This document shows positions 50,421 to 59,532 of a stretch of DNA of 64,000 bases, piece after piece (position 1 is the stretch's first letter; the number at the start of each line of letters is the position of its first letter). The notes below the pieces were generated by a model. That model was given only the letters and a program-made list of their open reading frames with translations. It did no database searches and had not been told where the DNA came from. Made by a program: the position numbers and the translations under genes. The DNA is taken from contig NC_006087.1 of the NCBI RefSeq assembly GCF_000007665.1, positions 2,418,001 to 2,482,000 of the forward strand. Reading direction: 5' to 3'. This DNA is from Leifsonia xyli subsp. xyli str. CTCB07. Its GTDB lineage: Bacteria; Actinomycetota; Actinomycetes; Actinomycetales; Microbacteriaceae.

Positions 50421-51017
50421 ATGGCAGCGATTGACATCATCCAGCTCGACGACGCGAAGGCGCAGCTGAACATCGTCACCAACACCCACGACAAGATGCT
50501 GCAGAGCATGATCTCCGCGGCGTCACGGATGTGGGTGAACCGGTGCGGGCCGGTCAATACGCAAACGTTCGACGAGTGGTATGACGGCGGCAACCCGCGC
50601 ATCATCGTCCGCAACTCTCCCATCGTGACCATCACGAGGGTGGAGGAAGTGATCGGCGCTGTCACGTACACACTAAACCTGCAGACTCTTCAGCCGGGCG
50701 GTGACCTCTCCGCGTGGGGTTACTCGGTCGAGAACACCATCGGACAGCTCACCCGCCGCGCCGCGGGCATAGCGATGCCGTTCACTCCTGGCATCAATAA
50801 CGTGCATGTTGCCTACACCGCCGGATACACGGCTATTCCGGAGGACATTGCCCTGGCCGTCACTTTGCTGGTGCAGCACCTGTGGGAGACGACCCGTGGC
50901 GCGGGACGGCGCCCTGGGCAGGGCGGCGACGATCAGTGGTCCCCACAGCTCGGGTATGCGTGGCCGCATCGTGTCGAGGAGATCGCCGCGTCCTATCGGA
51001 CCCCGGGGATCGCATGA
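50421..51017 (+). CDS. Head-tail connector (gp6/adaptor-like)
   Basis: 198 residues from ATG 50421. IIQLDDAKAQLNIVTNTHDK then MLQSMISAASRMWVNRCGPV is the helical start typical of HK97 gp6-type adaptors, followed by a beta part (YDGGNPRIIVRNSPIVTITR) and AYTAGYTAIPEDIALAVTLL. Binds the portal ring. Overlaps the next gene by 4 bases. Confidence 0.8.
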   Translation: MAAIDIIQLDDAKAQLNIVTNTHDKMLQSMISAASRMWVNRCGPVNTQTFDEWYDGGNPRIIVRNSPIVTITRVEEVIGAVTYTLNLQTLQPGGDLSAWGYSVENTIGQLTRRAAGIAMPFTPGINNVHVAYTAGYTAIPEDIALAVTLLVQHLWETTRGAGRRPGQGGDDQWSPQLGYAWPHRVEEIAASYRTPGIA

Positions 51018-51478
51018 CTGCCTCAACGATCCCCGTCGTCATCGACGCGTTGATCGCATCGTTCGGGACGGCGCTCGGGGACTCGAATGTGTTCGACGGG
51101 ACCGGGGTCACCGATAACACCCTCACCGATTATGTCCTCGTCGGCGTCGCTGACCCGGAGGGCGACTCGATCACCGAATCGGCGACATCGCAGCAGTCGT
51201 GGCCGTGGCTGGGGCATGCGGTCCGCGACGAGACGGTCGTCGTGCATTGCGTGGCCGTGTCCTGGAACGGTGACGGCGTTGCCAAGACCGCACGAGACAG
51301 CGTGTTCAACATGCTCGGCACGGTTACCACAGCGATCCAGGACAATCCCAGCTACGGCGTGAGCGGGGTGCTCTATGTGCAAGGGGTCACCAGTATGTCC
51401 CTGCATCAACTACAGGACGAGAACGGCGCGATCGCGTTCCTCCCGTTCGATGTGACCGTCAGGTCCCGAATCAGCTAA
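51014..51478 (+). CDS. Head-tail joining / tail terminator-like protein
   Basis: 154 residues. Beta-alpha protein TIPVVIDALIASFGTALGDS, DNTLTDYVLVGVADPEGDSI, then DETVVVHCVAVSWNG. By position between connector and tail-tube gene it may be the tail terminator or stopper. No specific motif. Confidence 0.55.
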   Translation: MTASTIPVVIDALIASFGTALGDSNVFDGTGVTDNTLTDYVLVGVADPEGDSITESATSQQSWPWLGHAVRDETVVVHCVAVSWNGDGVAKTARDSVFNMLGTVTTAIQDNPSYGVSGVLYVQGVTSMSLHQLQDENGAIAFLPFDVTVRSRIS

Positions 51479-51489
51479 GGAGGCCCAGC

Positions 51490-51687
51490 ATGGGGCAGGT
51501 GAGGAATGTGTCCGGCGAGCCTCGGTATGTGCCGGAGCTGAACCGGGTCATCGATGTGGACGAGGTTGCCGACGTGCCCGATGAGCGGGTCGACGGATAC
51601 GACGGGCAGTACGAGGTGTGGGAGATCGTCGACCGTGGCGAGACCGCCGGGGAGACTGACTCCGTGGCGAAGAAGGGCGGTAAATGA
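51490..51687 (+). CDS. Hypothetical small phage protein
   Basis: 65 residues with AAGGAGG before ATG 51490. Acidic (VDEVADVPDERVDGYDGQYE). Ends overlapping the tail-tube start. Confidence 0.6.
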   Translation: MGQVRNVSGEPRYVPELNRVIDVDEVADVPDERVDGYDGQYEVWEIVDRGETAGETDSVAKKGGK

Positions 51688-52682
51688 TGAGCACCGGAAC
51701 CGGACTCGCTGGGCAAGTAGGTATCGCCACGGAGACCAGCTATGGCACCGCTGCGCCGCCGACGAGGTTCCTTCCCATCTCGAAGGCGCAGATGACGAAG
51801 GTGAAGAACACGATCGGGCAGTCCTGGCTGGGCGCTGGCCGGTTGATGGACCTCGGCGCGGGCCGTGTCGTCACCACCCGCGGCGGTAAGGGCACCTTCG
51901 ACCTCGATGTCACCAACCGGGGCATGGGATTGCTGCTGCAGGCACTGATGGGAACCACCGTCACCCCGATTCAGGTCGGCTCGACTGCGGCGTACACGCA
52001 GACGCATGCCCTCGCGGACACGGTGGACAAATCCCTGACCGTGCAGGCGGGCATCCCCGATGCGACCGGGATAGTGCGCCCGTACACCTTCCTCGGCGCG
52101 AAAGTCACCGACGCCACGTTCACGTTCGAGCCCGGCAAAGAAGTCACCTCCACCTTCACTCTCGACACACAAGATGTCATCGAGAGCCAGACCCTCGCCG
52201 CGGCGTCGTACGTCGCCGCGATGCGCCCGTTCGTCGGCACCGACACCAGCGTCAAGGTCGGTATGTTCGGGTCCGAGGCGGCCGTGTCCGGTGTGAAGAA
52301 GGTCACGATCAAGATCGAGCGCCCCCAGAACGCCGCCCGCTACTACCTCGGCGGCCAGGGATTGAAGGCGCAACCGCTGCTGAACGCGATGACAAAGATC
52401 ACCGGCACCATCGAAGCGGACTTCATCGACAAGACAATCTGGGCGGACCGGTTCGCGTCCGACGCGCCGTTCTCCTTGGTACTTGAGGCAGACGGGCTGC
52501 AGATCAGCGCCTCGGGCAACTTCGACACGTTCCGCATCACACTGCCGCAGTGCTTCCTCGATGGGGACACGCCGACGCTGCAAGGACCAGATGTGGTGTC
52601 CGGGTCGTTCCCATTCACCGCCCTGTTCGACGGCGCCAACCTGCCGACGATCTTCACCCAGTCCGCCGACACCACCCTGTAG
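51684..52682 (+). CDS. Major tail (tube) protein
   Basis: 332 residues. TGLAGQVGIATETSYGTAAP at the start and beta-rich body (VTDATFTFEPGKEVTSTFTL, then VKKVTIKIERPQNAARYYLG) with an Ig-like C-terminal part fits phage tail-tube proteins of actinophages. Forms the tube through which DNA is ejected. First gene of the tail cluster. Confidence 0.85.
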   Translation: MMSTGTGLAGQVGIATETSYGTAAPPTRFLPISKAQMTKVKNTIGQSWLGAGRLMDLGAGRVVTTRGGKGTFDLDVTNRGMGLLLQALMGTTVTPIQVGSTAAYTQTHALADTVDKSLTVQAGIPDATGIVRPYTFLGAKVTDATFTFEPGKEVTSTFTLDTQDVIESQTLAAASYVAAMRPFVGTDTSVKVGMFGSEAAVSGVKKVTIKIERPQNAARYYLGGQGLKAQPLLNAMTKITGTIEADFIDKTIWADRFASDAPFSLVLEADGLQISASGNFDTFRITLPQCFLDGDTPTLQGPDVVSGSFPFTALFDGANLPTIFTQSADTTL

Positions 52683-52691
52683 GAGGCGCTC

Positions 52692-53151
52692 ATGCCCCGG
52701 GTGTTCGATGTGGCCATGCTCCGCGGTGACTTCGGCAAGGAGGTCGACAAGCTGCGCACAGCCCGCACCGGGGGGTGTCCGGAAAGAGCTGCGGAAGGCG
52801 TTGACGAACGCGACCAAACCGACACGGCGGAAGATCCGCGACGCCGCCCGAGAACGCCTCCCACAGAAGGGTGGTCTGGCGAAATGGGCGGGCGTCATGC
52901 CCGCCCTGATCACCGACTTCCGCACCGACCGGCAGCAGGTCATCATCCGCGACAGCAAACGCGGCCACGACCTCGAAGCGATCGACCGGGGCCGACTGCG
53001 GCACCCGCTGTACGGGAATCGGAACTACTGGTACGAGCAGCAGATCGCACCCGGGTTCTTCACCGAAACGGTTCAAGCCGAGACACCCCGGATCAGAGCC
53101 CTGGTGTGGGGTGGGCTTTCCGCCTACCTCGAGACGATTGGGGAAAAGTAA
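52692..53151 (+). pseudogene. HK97 gp10-like tail completion protein, frameshifted
   Basis: ATG 52692: MPRVFDVAMLRGDFGKEVDK LRTARTGG-type start, then a G6 tract near 52770-52775. The body is in another frame: VRKELRKALTNATKPTRRKI and RDAARERLPQKGGLAKWAGV to 53151, with the helical layout of gp10-like proteins. Five G residues would read RTGGVRKEL without a break. Length would be about 152. A product is not expected as written. Confidence 0.75.
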
Positions 53152-53593
53152 ATGGCCAACATCCTGAAAGTCACCATTGATGGCGAGAAGACCGAAGTAG
53201 ACCTCGACAAGCTCACGTTCGCTGAGGGGCGCGCGATCGAGAAAGTCACCGGCAAGGAGTTCCGCGAGGCGATCACGTCACAATCGTTGACCTCCGTCCA
53301 GGCGATCATCTGGGTGACGTGGAAACGCCACCACCCGGGCGTCGCTTTCTCCGACTTCGACGACCGCGCCATCACGGACATTGAGATCGACCTCGAAAAG
53401 GATGACGGGACGCCACCGGAAAACCCTACGGTGCCCGCGGCGGAGGGTTAGAGCGCGAGCGCGCCCACTATCTCGGCGGGTTCGCTGAGGTGCTGCACAT
53501 CCGACCGTGGGAGATCGATCTCCTCAGCATGGGCGAGTTCACCGCGCTCTGCGACTACCTCGACCGCCGCGAAGAAGCCATGAAAACCATATA
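53152..53593 (+). CDS. Tail assembly chaperones gpG and gpGT (-1 frameshift)
   Basis: The first frame gives 99 residues (MANILKVTIDGEKTEVDLDK to PTVPAAEG) ending at 53451. The -1 frame is open across that end and continues RERAHYLGGFAEVLHIRPWE then IDLLSMGEFTALCDYLDRRE to 53593, with no start of its own. Position between the tail-tube and tape-measure genes is exactly that of gpG/gpGT. The slip could occur at GGAAAAC (53418-53424), which would give P-Y-G-A-R after slipping. This heptamer is not a perfect X-XXY-YYZ signal. GpGT guides tape-measure folding. Confidence 0.75.
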
Positions 53594-53604
53594 AGGGGAA
53601 CACC

Positions 53605-55006
53605 GTGTCGACGAATGTTCTTGAGTTCCTCATCGTCGGTAAGGAGCAGGTTTCCGAGGCGATGGAGAAGGTCGAGTCGAAGCTGGAGGGTGTCCACGGC
53701 AAACTCGACAAGTTGAAGGTCGCCGGCGGCCTCGCCCTCGCTGGCGCGGCCGCCGGCGACGGATTTCGCGTCGAAGTCGGTGGAGGCGTATGAGGAGGCG
53801 CAGAAGAGCCAGACTGAGCTGCAGGAGGCGTACAAGAAGTTCCCCGCGATCGCGGACGTGTCGATCGACAAGCTGCAGGAACTCAACGACACGATCCAGG
53901 AGAAGACCGGATACGATCACAACGAACTCGCGACGGCGCAGGCGAAATTGGCCATGTATGGGGTGACGGGGAAACAGCTTGAAGAGTTGACGCCGCTGGT
54001 CGCGGACTATGCCTCCAAGACCGGAACCGACACGGTGTCCGCCGCGGAATCGCTGGGCAAGGCGCTGCTGGGCAAAGGACGGGCGCTCGCACAGGTCGGC
54101 ATCGCCTTCAAGGACACAGGGACCAAAGCGGGCAACTATGCTGAGGTCGTTGAGGGGCTCAAAGGCAAGGTCGAGGGCGCCGCCGAGACGATGGGCGGCA
54201 CCGCCGCCGGGAAGGCGAAGATCCTCGCCGCCGGGTTTAAAGACATTCAGGAGAAGGTCGGGCAGGGGCTTATGCCCGCGCTCGAACACGTGACCGACGC
54301 CGGCGTGAAAGTCGTCAACTGGTTGAACAAGACCCCCGGCGCCATGAACGCGGTCCTGATCGCCATCGGTTTGATCACCGCGGCCGTCGTCGTCTATACG
54401 ATCGCGCAGGTCGCCGCGAACACCGCCATCTGGGCATCCCCTGTCACCTGGATCATCGCCGGCATCGTCGCCCTGATCGCGGTTGTTGTTCTGCTTGCCA
54501 CCCATTGGAGCCAGGTCACCGGTTTCATCTCGACGGTGTGGAATGGCTTCATCGGCTGGATCACCGGCAGCATCTCCGGTTTCGGCAAGTGGATCGGGGA
54601 TGTCTGGTCGGGTATTTGGAACGGTGCGCTCGGGATTGTGAAGAATGTGTGGAATGGCATCGCCGATTGGATCGCCGGCGGTATCAACAACGTCATTCAC
54701 CTGATTAACGGGATCACCGGTGCGGTGAACTCGGCCACCGGGGTGGTCGGTATCCATATCGGGAAGATCCCCGATGTTCACCTTCCGCACCTCGCGACCG
54801 GCGGATATGTGCAGCAGGGTGGTCTCGCCGTCGTGGGTGAGCAGGGTCCCGAGCTTATGTACGTCCCGACTGCTGCGCAGGTGTTCCCGAATGGCACCCA
54901 ACCGTCCGCCGGCGGCATGCATATTGGCACGTTCATCGCGCAGGCGAATCAGTCGCCGGCGGAGATCGCGAACGAGTTGGGGTGGATGTGGCGATGGGCT
55001 ACCTGA
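53605..55006 (+). pseudogene. Tape measure protein, frameshifted near its start
   Basis: ATG 53605: MSTNVLEFLIVGKEQVSEAM, then KVESKLEGVHGKLDKLKVAG, then the frame is lost near 53755. A second frame takes over (ATDFASKSVEAYEEAQKSQT) and runs to 55006. It holds helical domains, a membrane stretch VLIAIGLITAAVVVYTIAQV, repeats around WNGFIGWITGSISGFGKWIG and VWSGIWNGALGIVKNVWNGI, and the common PHLATGGYVQQGGLAVVGEQ end. The rejoined protein is only about 467 residues, short for a tape measure, implying a short tail. One indel in a GC-rich run breaks it. Confidence 0.75.
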
Positions 55007-55857
55007 CTGGGCCGGTGAACACCCTCGCCGATTATCAGGTCGAGTTCAACGGTTTCCTGATGGGGCCGGGCACCGCTTATGACCTTCCGCCGGGGTGTGA
55101 CTTCTTCGATATGGCCGCGATCAAGACCATGGACCAGCAGCGTGTCTGGGCGGATGGTTCATGGTCTGGTCCGGACTTCGCGGGTGTTCTGACGCCGACC
55201 CTGCCGATGAACGCGCATGCCACCCAGGCTGTGACCCTCACGGACGCATTGTCGGCGCTGCGGGGCGTGCTCTCGCCGCAGGCGACGGCGGGGCCGTTGT
55301 GGGTGAAACTGCCCGGCATGGTCGCGCAGGGCATCCCCGCGAAAGTCGCCAAGCGCTCATTCCCTCTCGGCCTGGAATGGTATGCCGGATCGGCCAGCGG
55401 TGCGGTGCAGTTCCGGTGCCCGGACCCCGCCTGGCAGTCGGTGCCGCGCATCCTGCAACTCGCGGCGTCGGGTGCGGCCTCGTCCGGGCTGTCTTTTCCG
55501 CTTTTCCAGGCGGTGTCCACCGTCCTCGACTTCGGTGTGACGGGCCTCTCATCGGCGGCGGGCACGCTCACGAACGCGGGGAACACCCCCGCGTTCCCGT
55601 ATGTGGTGGTGACTGGTCCGGTATCGGGGTTCTCGATCGTCATCGATGGGAACACGGTCACCTACACGGACACGGTGGCCGCCGGCCAAACGTTGACCAT
55701 CGACTACAGAACCGGTTACGCGACCCTCACCGGTGGTGTCGACCGGACCACCAGGCTGAGCTCGCGCCAGTTCTCCGCGGTCACGTCCACCAGTTCTGTC
55801 TTCTTCTCCGCCGCGGCTGGTGTCGCGGCGATCACCATCGCCGACCTCTGGAGGTAA
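54982..55857 (+). CDS. Distal tail protein (siphovirus type)
   Basis: 291 residues from GTG 54982, or 287 from ATG 54994, which lies 8 bases after GGGGTGG. YQVEFNGFLMGPGTAYDLPP at the start is the Dit-family fingerprint. The body has LYS-like beta strands (WVKLPGMVAQGIPAKVAKRS) and an Ig-like end TVLDFGVTGLSSAAGTLTN. Joins the tail tube to the tip. Overlaps the tape-measure end. Confidence 0.75.
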   Translation: MDVAMGYLTGPVNTLADYQVEFNGFLMGPGTAYDLPPGCDFFDMAAIKTMDQQRVWADGSWSGPDFAGVLTPTLPMNAHATQAVTLTDALSALRGVLSPQATAGPLWVKLPGMVAQGIPAKVAKRSFPLGLEWYAGSASGAVQFRCPDPAWQSVPRILQLAASGAASSGLSFPLFQAVSTVLDFGVTGLSSAAGTLTNAGNTPAFPYVVVTGPVSGFSIVIDGNTVTYTDTVAAGQTLTIDYRTGYATLTGGVDRTTRLSSRQFSAVTSTSSVFFSAAAGVAAITIADLWR

Positions 55858-55861
55858 CCTC

Positions 55862-57034
55862 GTGACCGCACGCAGTGGACTGTTCGTCGCCCCCACCAGC
55901 AGCGGCACCGGCACGGCACCGATCGATGCCCGCCTGGCGCTCTCCGGCATCATCGGTGCAACCCCCCAACTGGTCCAGGGCGGGACGGTCAGCCAGTCAG
56001 CGTCGACGATGGCGTTCACGATCGCGCCCGCTGTGCTGCAATTGCCGGATCCGACGAACGCGGCGGCGTCGTTCGTCTCCGCCATCGACCAGACCGTGCT
56101 CACCCTTGCCGCCGGACCCGCGACCGGTTCCCGGATTGACCTGATCGTCGCGAAGCAGAACAACCCGGAGAACGGTGACGCCGACGCGCGCGCGTCGTTC
56201 TCCCTCATCACCGGGACCGCCGGGGCGCCCGGTGGGGCCCCGGCGGTCCCGGCCGGGTATTTCCGTTACGCCGACATCACCGTGCCGACGAACGCCGCCA
56301 GCGCCGCCGCCTGCACACTCACCCTTCGCTCGCCAACGACATTCGCGCCCGTTGACATCATCGCTGCGACCTACGCCCTGCTGAGCACGGTGACCGGGAC
56401 CGCTGGTCAGCACGCCACCGTCTACAACGACAACGCGAACAACGGCGACTATGTGTGGAGCGGCGGCGGCTGGGTGTCGGCCGCCGTGGCGCAGCAGCAG
56501 GGCCTCACCCTCATTACGCCGACATCGGTGGCCGCCACGGGCGGAACGGCGAGCGTGAGCGCGCGCGGAGCCGTCACGTACTCGGGTGTCACCAAGCTCG
56601 TCATCAGCGGGGTGTTCACGTCAGAGTTCACTAACTACAAGGTGATTATCGCGAACACGGGCAAGTCGGCGGCGTCGAACACGGCACTCACAATGGCCGC
56701 AGGAGGCAAACCAGATTTTACCGCCGCGAACTATCAGGCGGTGCGCGGCTACGACATCGGAACAGGCCGCGCAGTCACCACCTTCAATGGCACCCTTGGA
56801 GCCTTCGAGCTCGAGGCGGGAACGCAGGCGTTGACCGACATCGAGGTTACTCTCTATGGTCCCGCTCTGGCCGCGAACGTGACCATCGCCGCTTCCGCCG
56901 CCTCCTACCCGTACTCGGCTCAAATCTCGGGAAAGTACCTCACCGCCGCGTCGCAGGATGGCTTCGTTCTGACGCAGAACCCAAGCGGGAACATGACCGG
57001 GCAGCTGTGGGTCTACGGGCTCGGCAAGGGGTGA
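55862..57034 (+). CDS. Minor tail protein
   Basis: 390 residues from GTG 55862. RSGLFVAPTSSGTGTAPIDA then FTIAPAVLQLPDPTNAAASF and VLTLAAGPATGSRIDLIVAK, a beta-rich baseplate fold found in actinophage tips. The last 170 residues (VTKLVISGVFTSEFTNYKVI) look like a separate beta-jelly-roll, possibly for host binding. Follows the distal tail gene with a 4-base gap. Confidence 0.7.
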   Translation: MTARSGLFVAPTSSGTGTAPIDARLALSGIIGATPQLVQGGTVSQSASTMAFTIAPAVLQLPDPTNAAASFVSAIDQTVLTLAAGPATGSRIDLIVAKQNNPENGDADARASFSLITGTAGAPGGAPAVPAGYFRYADITVPTNAASAAACTLTLRSPTTFAPVDIIAATYALLSTVTGTAGQHATVYNDNANNGDYVWSGGGWVSAAVAQQQGLTLITPTSVAATGGTASVSARGAVTYSGVTKLVISGVFTSEFTNYKVIIANTGKSAASNTALTMAAGGKPDFTAANYQAVRGYDIGTGRAVTTFNGTLGAFELEAGTQALTDIEVTLYGPALAANVTIAASAASYPYSAQISGKYLTAASQDGFVLTQNPSGNMTGQLWVYGLGKG

Positions 57035-57038
57035 TTCG

Positions 57039-58235
57039 ATGTCGTACGCCATTTTCCTGTGTGAGACCGTCACCGGGGACATGCTGGCCCCGCTGGACGG
57101 CAACATCACGTCATGGAAGCGGGAACTGCTCGGTAATGACACGGCCACGGTCGAGCTCGCCCCTGGGGCGCTCACCTCCGCGAGCCGGGACTTGACGCGC
57201 TTGAACACCACCCCGTGGCGGACCACCCTCGTGATCGAATGGCAGAACCCGCACGATGCGATCGGTGTTCCAGTGTTCGCCGGCCCGATCACCACGCGCG
57301 CATTCGACGGGCAAACGGTGACGCTGAACGCGGCCGGGTTCCGCAGCATCCTCGACCGGCGGAAAATCATCAACTGGGTCCCCCCGTATGCGACGCAATC
57401 GCAGCGGTGGACGGGCATGTCGCTCGGGTCAATTTGCGTCAGCATGCTCACCTTCGTCGTCGGAAACACACTGCCGATCATCTACCCGACGATCGAAACC
57501 GACACCGACCCCACCCATGTGAAAACGTACAACGGGTTCAACCTGAAAACAGTCGGGTCGGCGCTCATCGACTTCTCCGGTCTGATCAACGGCCCCGAGC
57601 ACGACTTCACCCCGGTCTGGTCAGACGGCAACCGGTCACAGATCAACTGGCTGATGCGCATCGGCACCACCGAACAGCCCTTGCTGATCACACCGTCCCC
57701 GGTAGCCTTCGATGCCACCCAGCCAGGATCACCGGTGAAGAAACTCACCCACCTGGAAGACGCCTCCCAAATGGCCACCCGGCAGTGGGGCAACGGGGCC
57801 GGCTCCGACATGGACACGCTCATGTCCACGGCAAGCGACGACACCCTTGTCAACGCCGACTGGCCCGACCTGGAGCAGCAGAAAGACTACAAAGACGTAA
57901 CTGTCCAGAGCACACTGGACGACGCTGTCGCCGGGGATCTCGCGCTCGCCCAAAACCCGATAATCCAGTTCGGCCTCGAGGTCGACGGGTCGTGGCCGCC
58001 CCTGGCCGGCACCTACACGCTAGGGCAGCTCTGCACGGTCAACGTTCGAGAACACATCTGGGTCCCCGACTCCCCACCCGGCGGCTACACCATGCGCGTC
58101 ATCGCCATCAGCGGCGACGCATCAACAACAGTGAAACTCAGCATGCAAGGATCTACAACCCATGGCCGCCCGGTCAACATTCGAAACCACATGTGGGTCC
58201 CCGACTCATCAACGGGACGCTACATCATGACATGA
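57039..58235 (+). CDS. Minor tail / baseplate protein with a duplicated and altered C-terminus
   Basis: 398 residues. WKRELLGNDTATVELAPGAL, then FAGPITTRAFDGQTVTLNAA and FNLKTVGSALIDFSGLINGP, the fingerprint of a minor tail protein common in actinophages (gp37-like). The end is odd: VREHIWVPDSPPGGYTMRVI is followed by a second version IRNHMWVPDSSTGRYIMT and a stop. DNA after the stop still encodes TVKLAMQG in the original style up to 58298. So the ancestral C-terminus was duplicated, and the second copy is altered by an inverted 29-base segment that creates the stop. Confidence 0.8.
   Translation: MSYAIFLCETVTGDMLAPLDGNITSWKRELLGNDTATVELAPGALTSASRDLTRLNTTPWRTTLVIEWQNPHDAIGVPVFAGPITTRAFDGQTVTLNAAGFRSILDRRKIINWVPPYATQSQRWTGMSLGSICVSMLTFVVGNTLPIIYPTIETDTDPTHVKTYNGFNLKTVGSALIDFSGLINGPEHDFTPVWSDGNRSQINWLMRIGTTEQPLLITPSPVAFDATQPGSPVKKLTHLEDASQMATRQWGNGAGSDMDTLMSTASDDTLVNADWPDLEQQKDYKDVTVQSTLDDAVAGDLALAQNPIIQFGLEVDGSWPPLAGTYTLGQLCTVNVREHIWVPDSPPGGYTMRVIAISGDASTTVKLSMQGSTTHGRPVNIRNHMWVPDSSTGRYIMT
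58096..58124 (+). repeat. Inverted-repeat partner 1 (in normal orientation)
   Basis: Twenty-nine bases starting GCGTCATCGCC and ending GACGCATCA. The exact reverse complement is at 58233-58261. The first 25 bases have GCGTC/GACGC inverted ends. Confidence 0.95.
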
Positions 58236-58261
58236 TGCGTCGCCGCTGATGGCGATGACGC
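58233..58261 (-). repeat. Inverted-repeat partner 2 (flipped copy)
   Basis: Exact reverse complement of 58096-58124, located where the duplicated gene end should have the forward version. Flanks on both sides (WVPDS codons before; ACAACAGTGAAACT after) match the forward copy in forward orientation, so only this inner piece is inverted. Confidence 0.95.
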
Positions 58262-58301
58262 ATGAACAACAGTGAAACTGGCAATGCAAGGAGTGTGACC
58301 G

Positions 58302-58823
58302 ATGGCTGTGGACGACCCGACCGGGTTCAACGCCTCTATCCTCGGCGAGATCAAACGCATCAACGCCCGACTCGACCAACTCTCCGGCGTCCCCCTCGGA
58401 AAACTCAAAACCCGCACGGCCGCGAATTACTATTCGGGGTTCTCCTGGACCGGCACAGCCACGGCCGGCCCCCGCTCCTGGATCACGGCCGGCGCGCCGA
58501 TCACGGTGCCGCCGTTCGCGACGAAAGTGTGGATCCACGCCCTAGCACCCTCAGTGGTGTGCTCCAACAAAGCCGCGAACGTCTCCGCGTTCTCCTACCT
58601 CACCATCACCATCCCAGAACTCGGGATCACCCAAACCGACGGCCCTAACGTGTTCGTCCCCTCCGACCAGCAAACCCAACGCGCCCGCGCCGGCACCTGG
58701 GCCGAACTACCGGTCACCGCAGGGGACACCTTCACCGTCACCGCGCGCGGCGACGCCTACAACACCGGCACCAACGCCGACAACTACCTCAGCATCGACG
58801 CCCTCGCCATCTTCCAATACTGA
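58302..58823 (+). CDS. Tail-tip / host-recognition-like protein
   Basis: 173 residues. N-terminal helix typical of attachment to the tail (NASILGEIKRINARLDQLSG), then a beta-sandwich (VWIHALAPSVVCSNKAANVS, TWAELPVTAGDTFTVTARGD) ending DALAIFQY. Such short tip proteins may bind the host surface. ATG 58302 follows the remnant end of the previous gene. Confidence 0.6.
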   Translation: MAVDDPTGFNASILGEIKRINARLDQLSGVPLGKLKTRTAANYYSGFSWTGTATAGPRSWITAGAPITVPPFATKVWIHALAPSVVCSNKAANVSAFSYLTITIPELGITQTDGPNVFVPSDQQTQRARAGTWAELPVTAGDTFTVTARGDAYNTGTNADNYLSIDALAIFQY

Positions 58824-58851
58824 TCGCGATCAACCCGTCACCTGGACGAAC

Positions 58852-59409
58852 TCAATACCCAGCTGCACCCCAAAATTCAGAGACATCGCAGACCGCAGTC
58901 CGGGTCTCGCAGCCCTTGTAGAACACATAGACCGGGTGCGGGTTCGTCACCGGGTCATACGGCACATTCGGATTCGCGAGCGAGATCTGGAACCCCGGCT
59001 CCCTCGGCGGCGTCACCGACGAGGGAATGATCGGGACAGGGTTCGCCGGCACGTAATGGAACCACGAAGTCGGGCTGAGGCTCCCTTCATACCCCGGATC
59101 AAGCACCGGCTCGGGTGTGGATGACGACACCGGGGCCGGGTCAGCATCCGCCTGAGCATGAACATGCCCGGCCGGCGTTTTCGAGACCGGCGTTTTGGGG
59201 GCGGGCAGCGGGGCGGCAGCCTGCGGGGCGACCGCGACCGGGGGAGCGGATTGCGCCTTCGGCCTCCCCGCATCCGCGACAGGAGCAAGAGCCGTCACGG
59301 GGGCCGGAACGGTGCCCGTGCGGGTGATAGCAGCCCACGACGCGGTGCCGAACAACGCAGCCGCCACAGCGATCGCGACACCACCAAGAACCAGCTCTTG
59401 CTTCCTCAT
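58852..59409 (-). CDS. Exported Pro/Ala-rich prophage protein (moron)
   Basis: 185 residues from ATG 59409. Signal or anchor sequence MRKQELVLGGVAIAVAAALF, then a long Pro/Ala linker (VAPQAAAPLPAPKTPVSKTP) and a C-terminal domain with SLSPTSWFHYVPANPVPIIP and FYKGCETRTAVCDVSEFWG, two cysteines that may pair. It is the only minus-strand gene in the late cluster, so it is probably expressed in the lysogen and acts at the cell surface. Function unknown; the region 58824-58851 between it and the plus-strand stop has no clear terminator. Confidence 0.65.
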   Translation of the reverse strand: MRKQELVLGGVAIAVAAALFGTASWAAITRTGTVPAPVTALAPVADAGRPKAQSAPPVAVAPQAAAPLPAPKTPVSKTPAGHVHAQADADPAPVSSSTPEPVLDPGYEGSLSPTSWFHYVPANPVPIIPSSVTPPREPGFQISLANPNVPYDPVTNPHPVYVFYKGCETRTAVCDVSEFWGAAGY

Positions 59410-59532
59410 ACCACAAAAGGTACTCCCGATCATCCTGAATGAATAAGAACACCCGGATTGGAAGGTCCCCATGTTGATCATTGATCACCCCCGCCACCAG
59501 GGGGCGCTGATAACAGTCATGGAAATACGACC

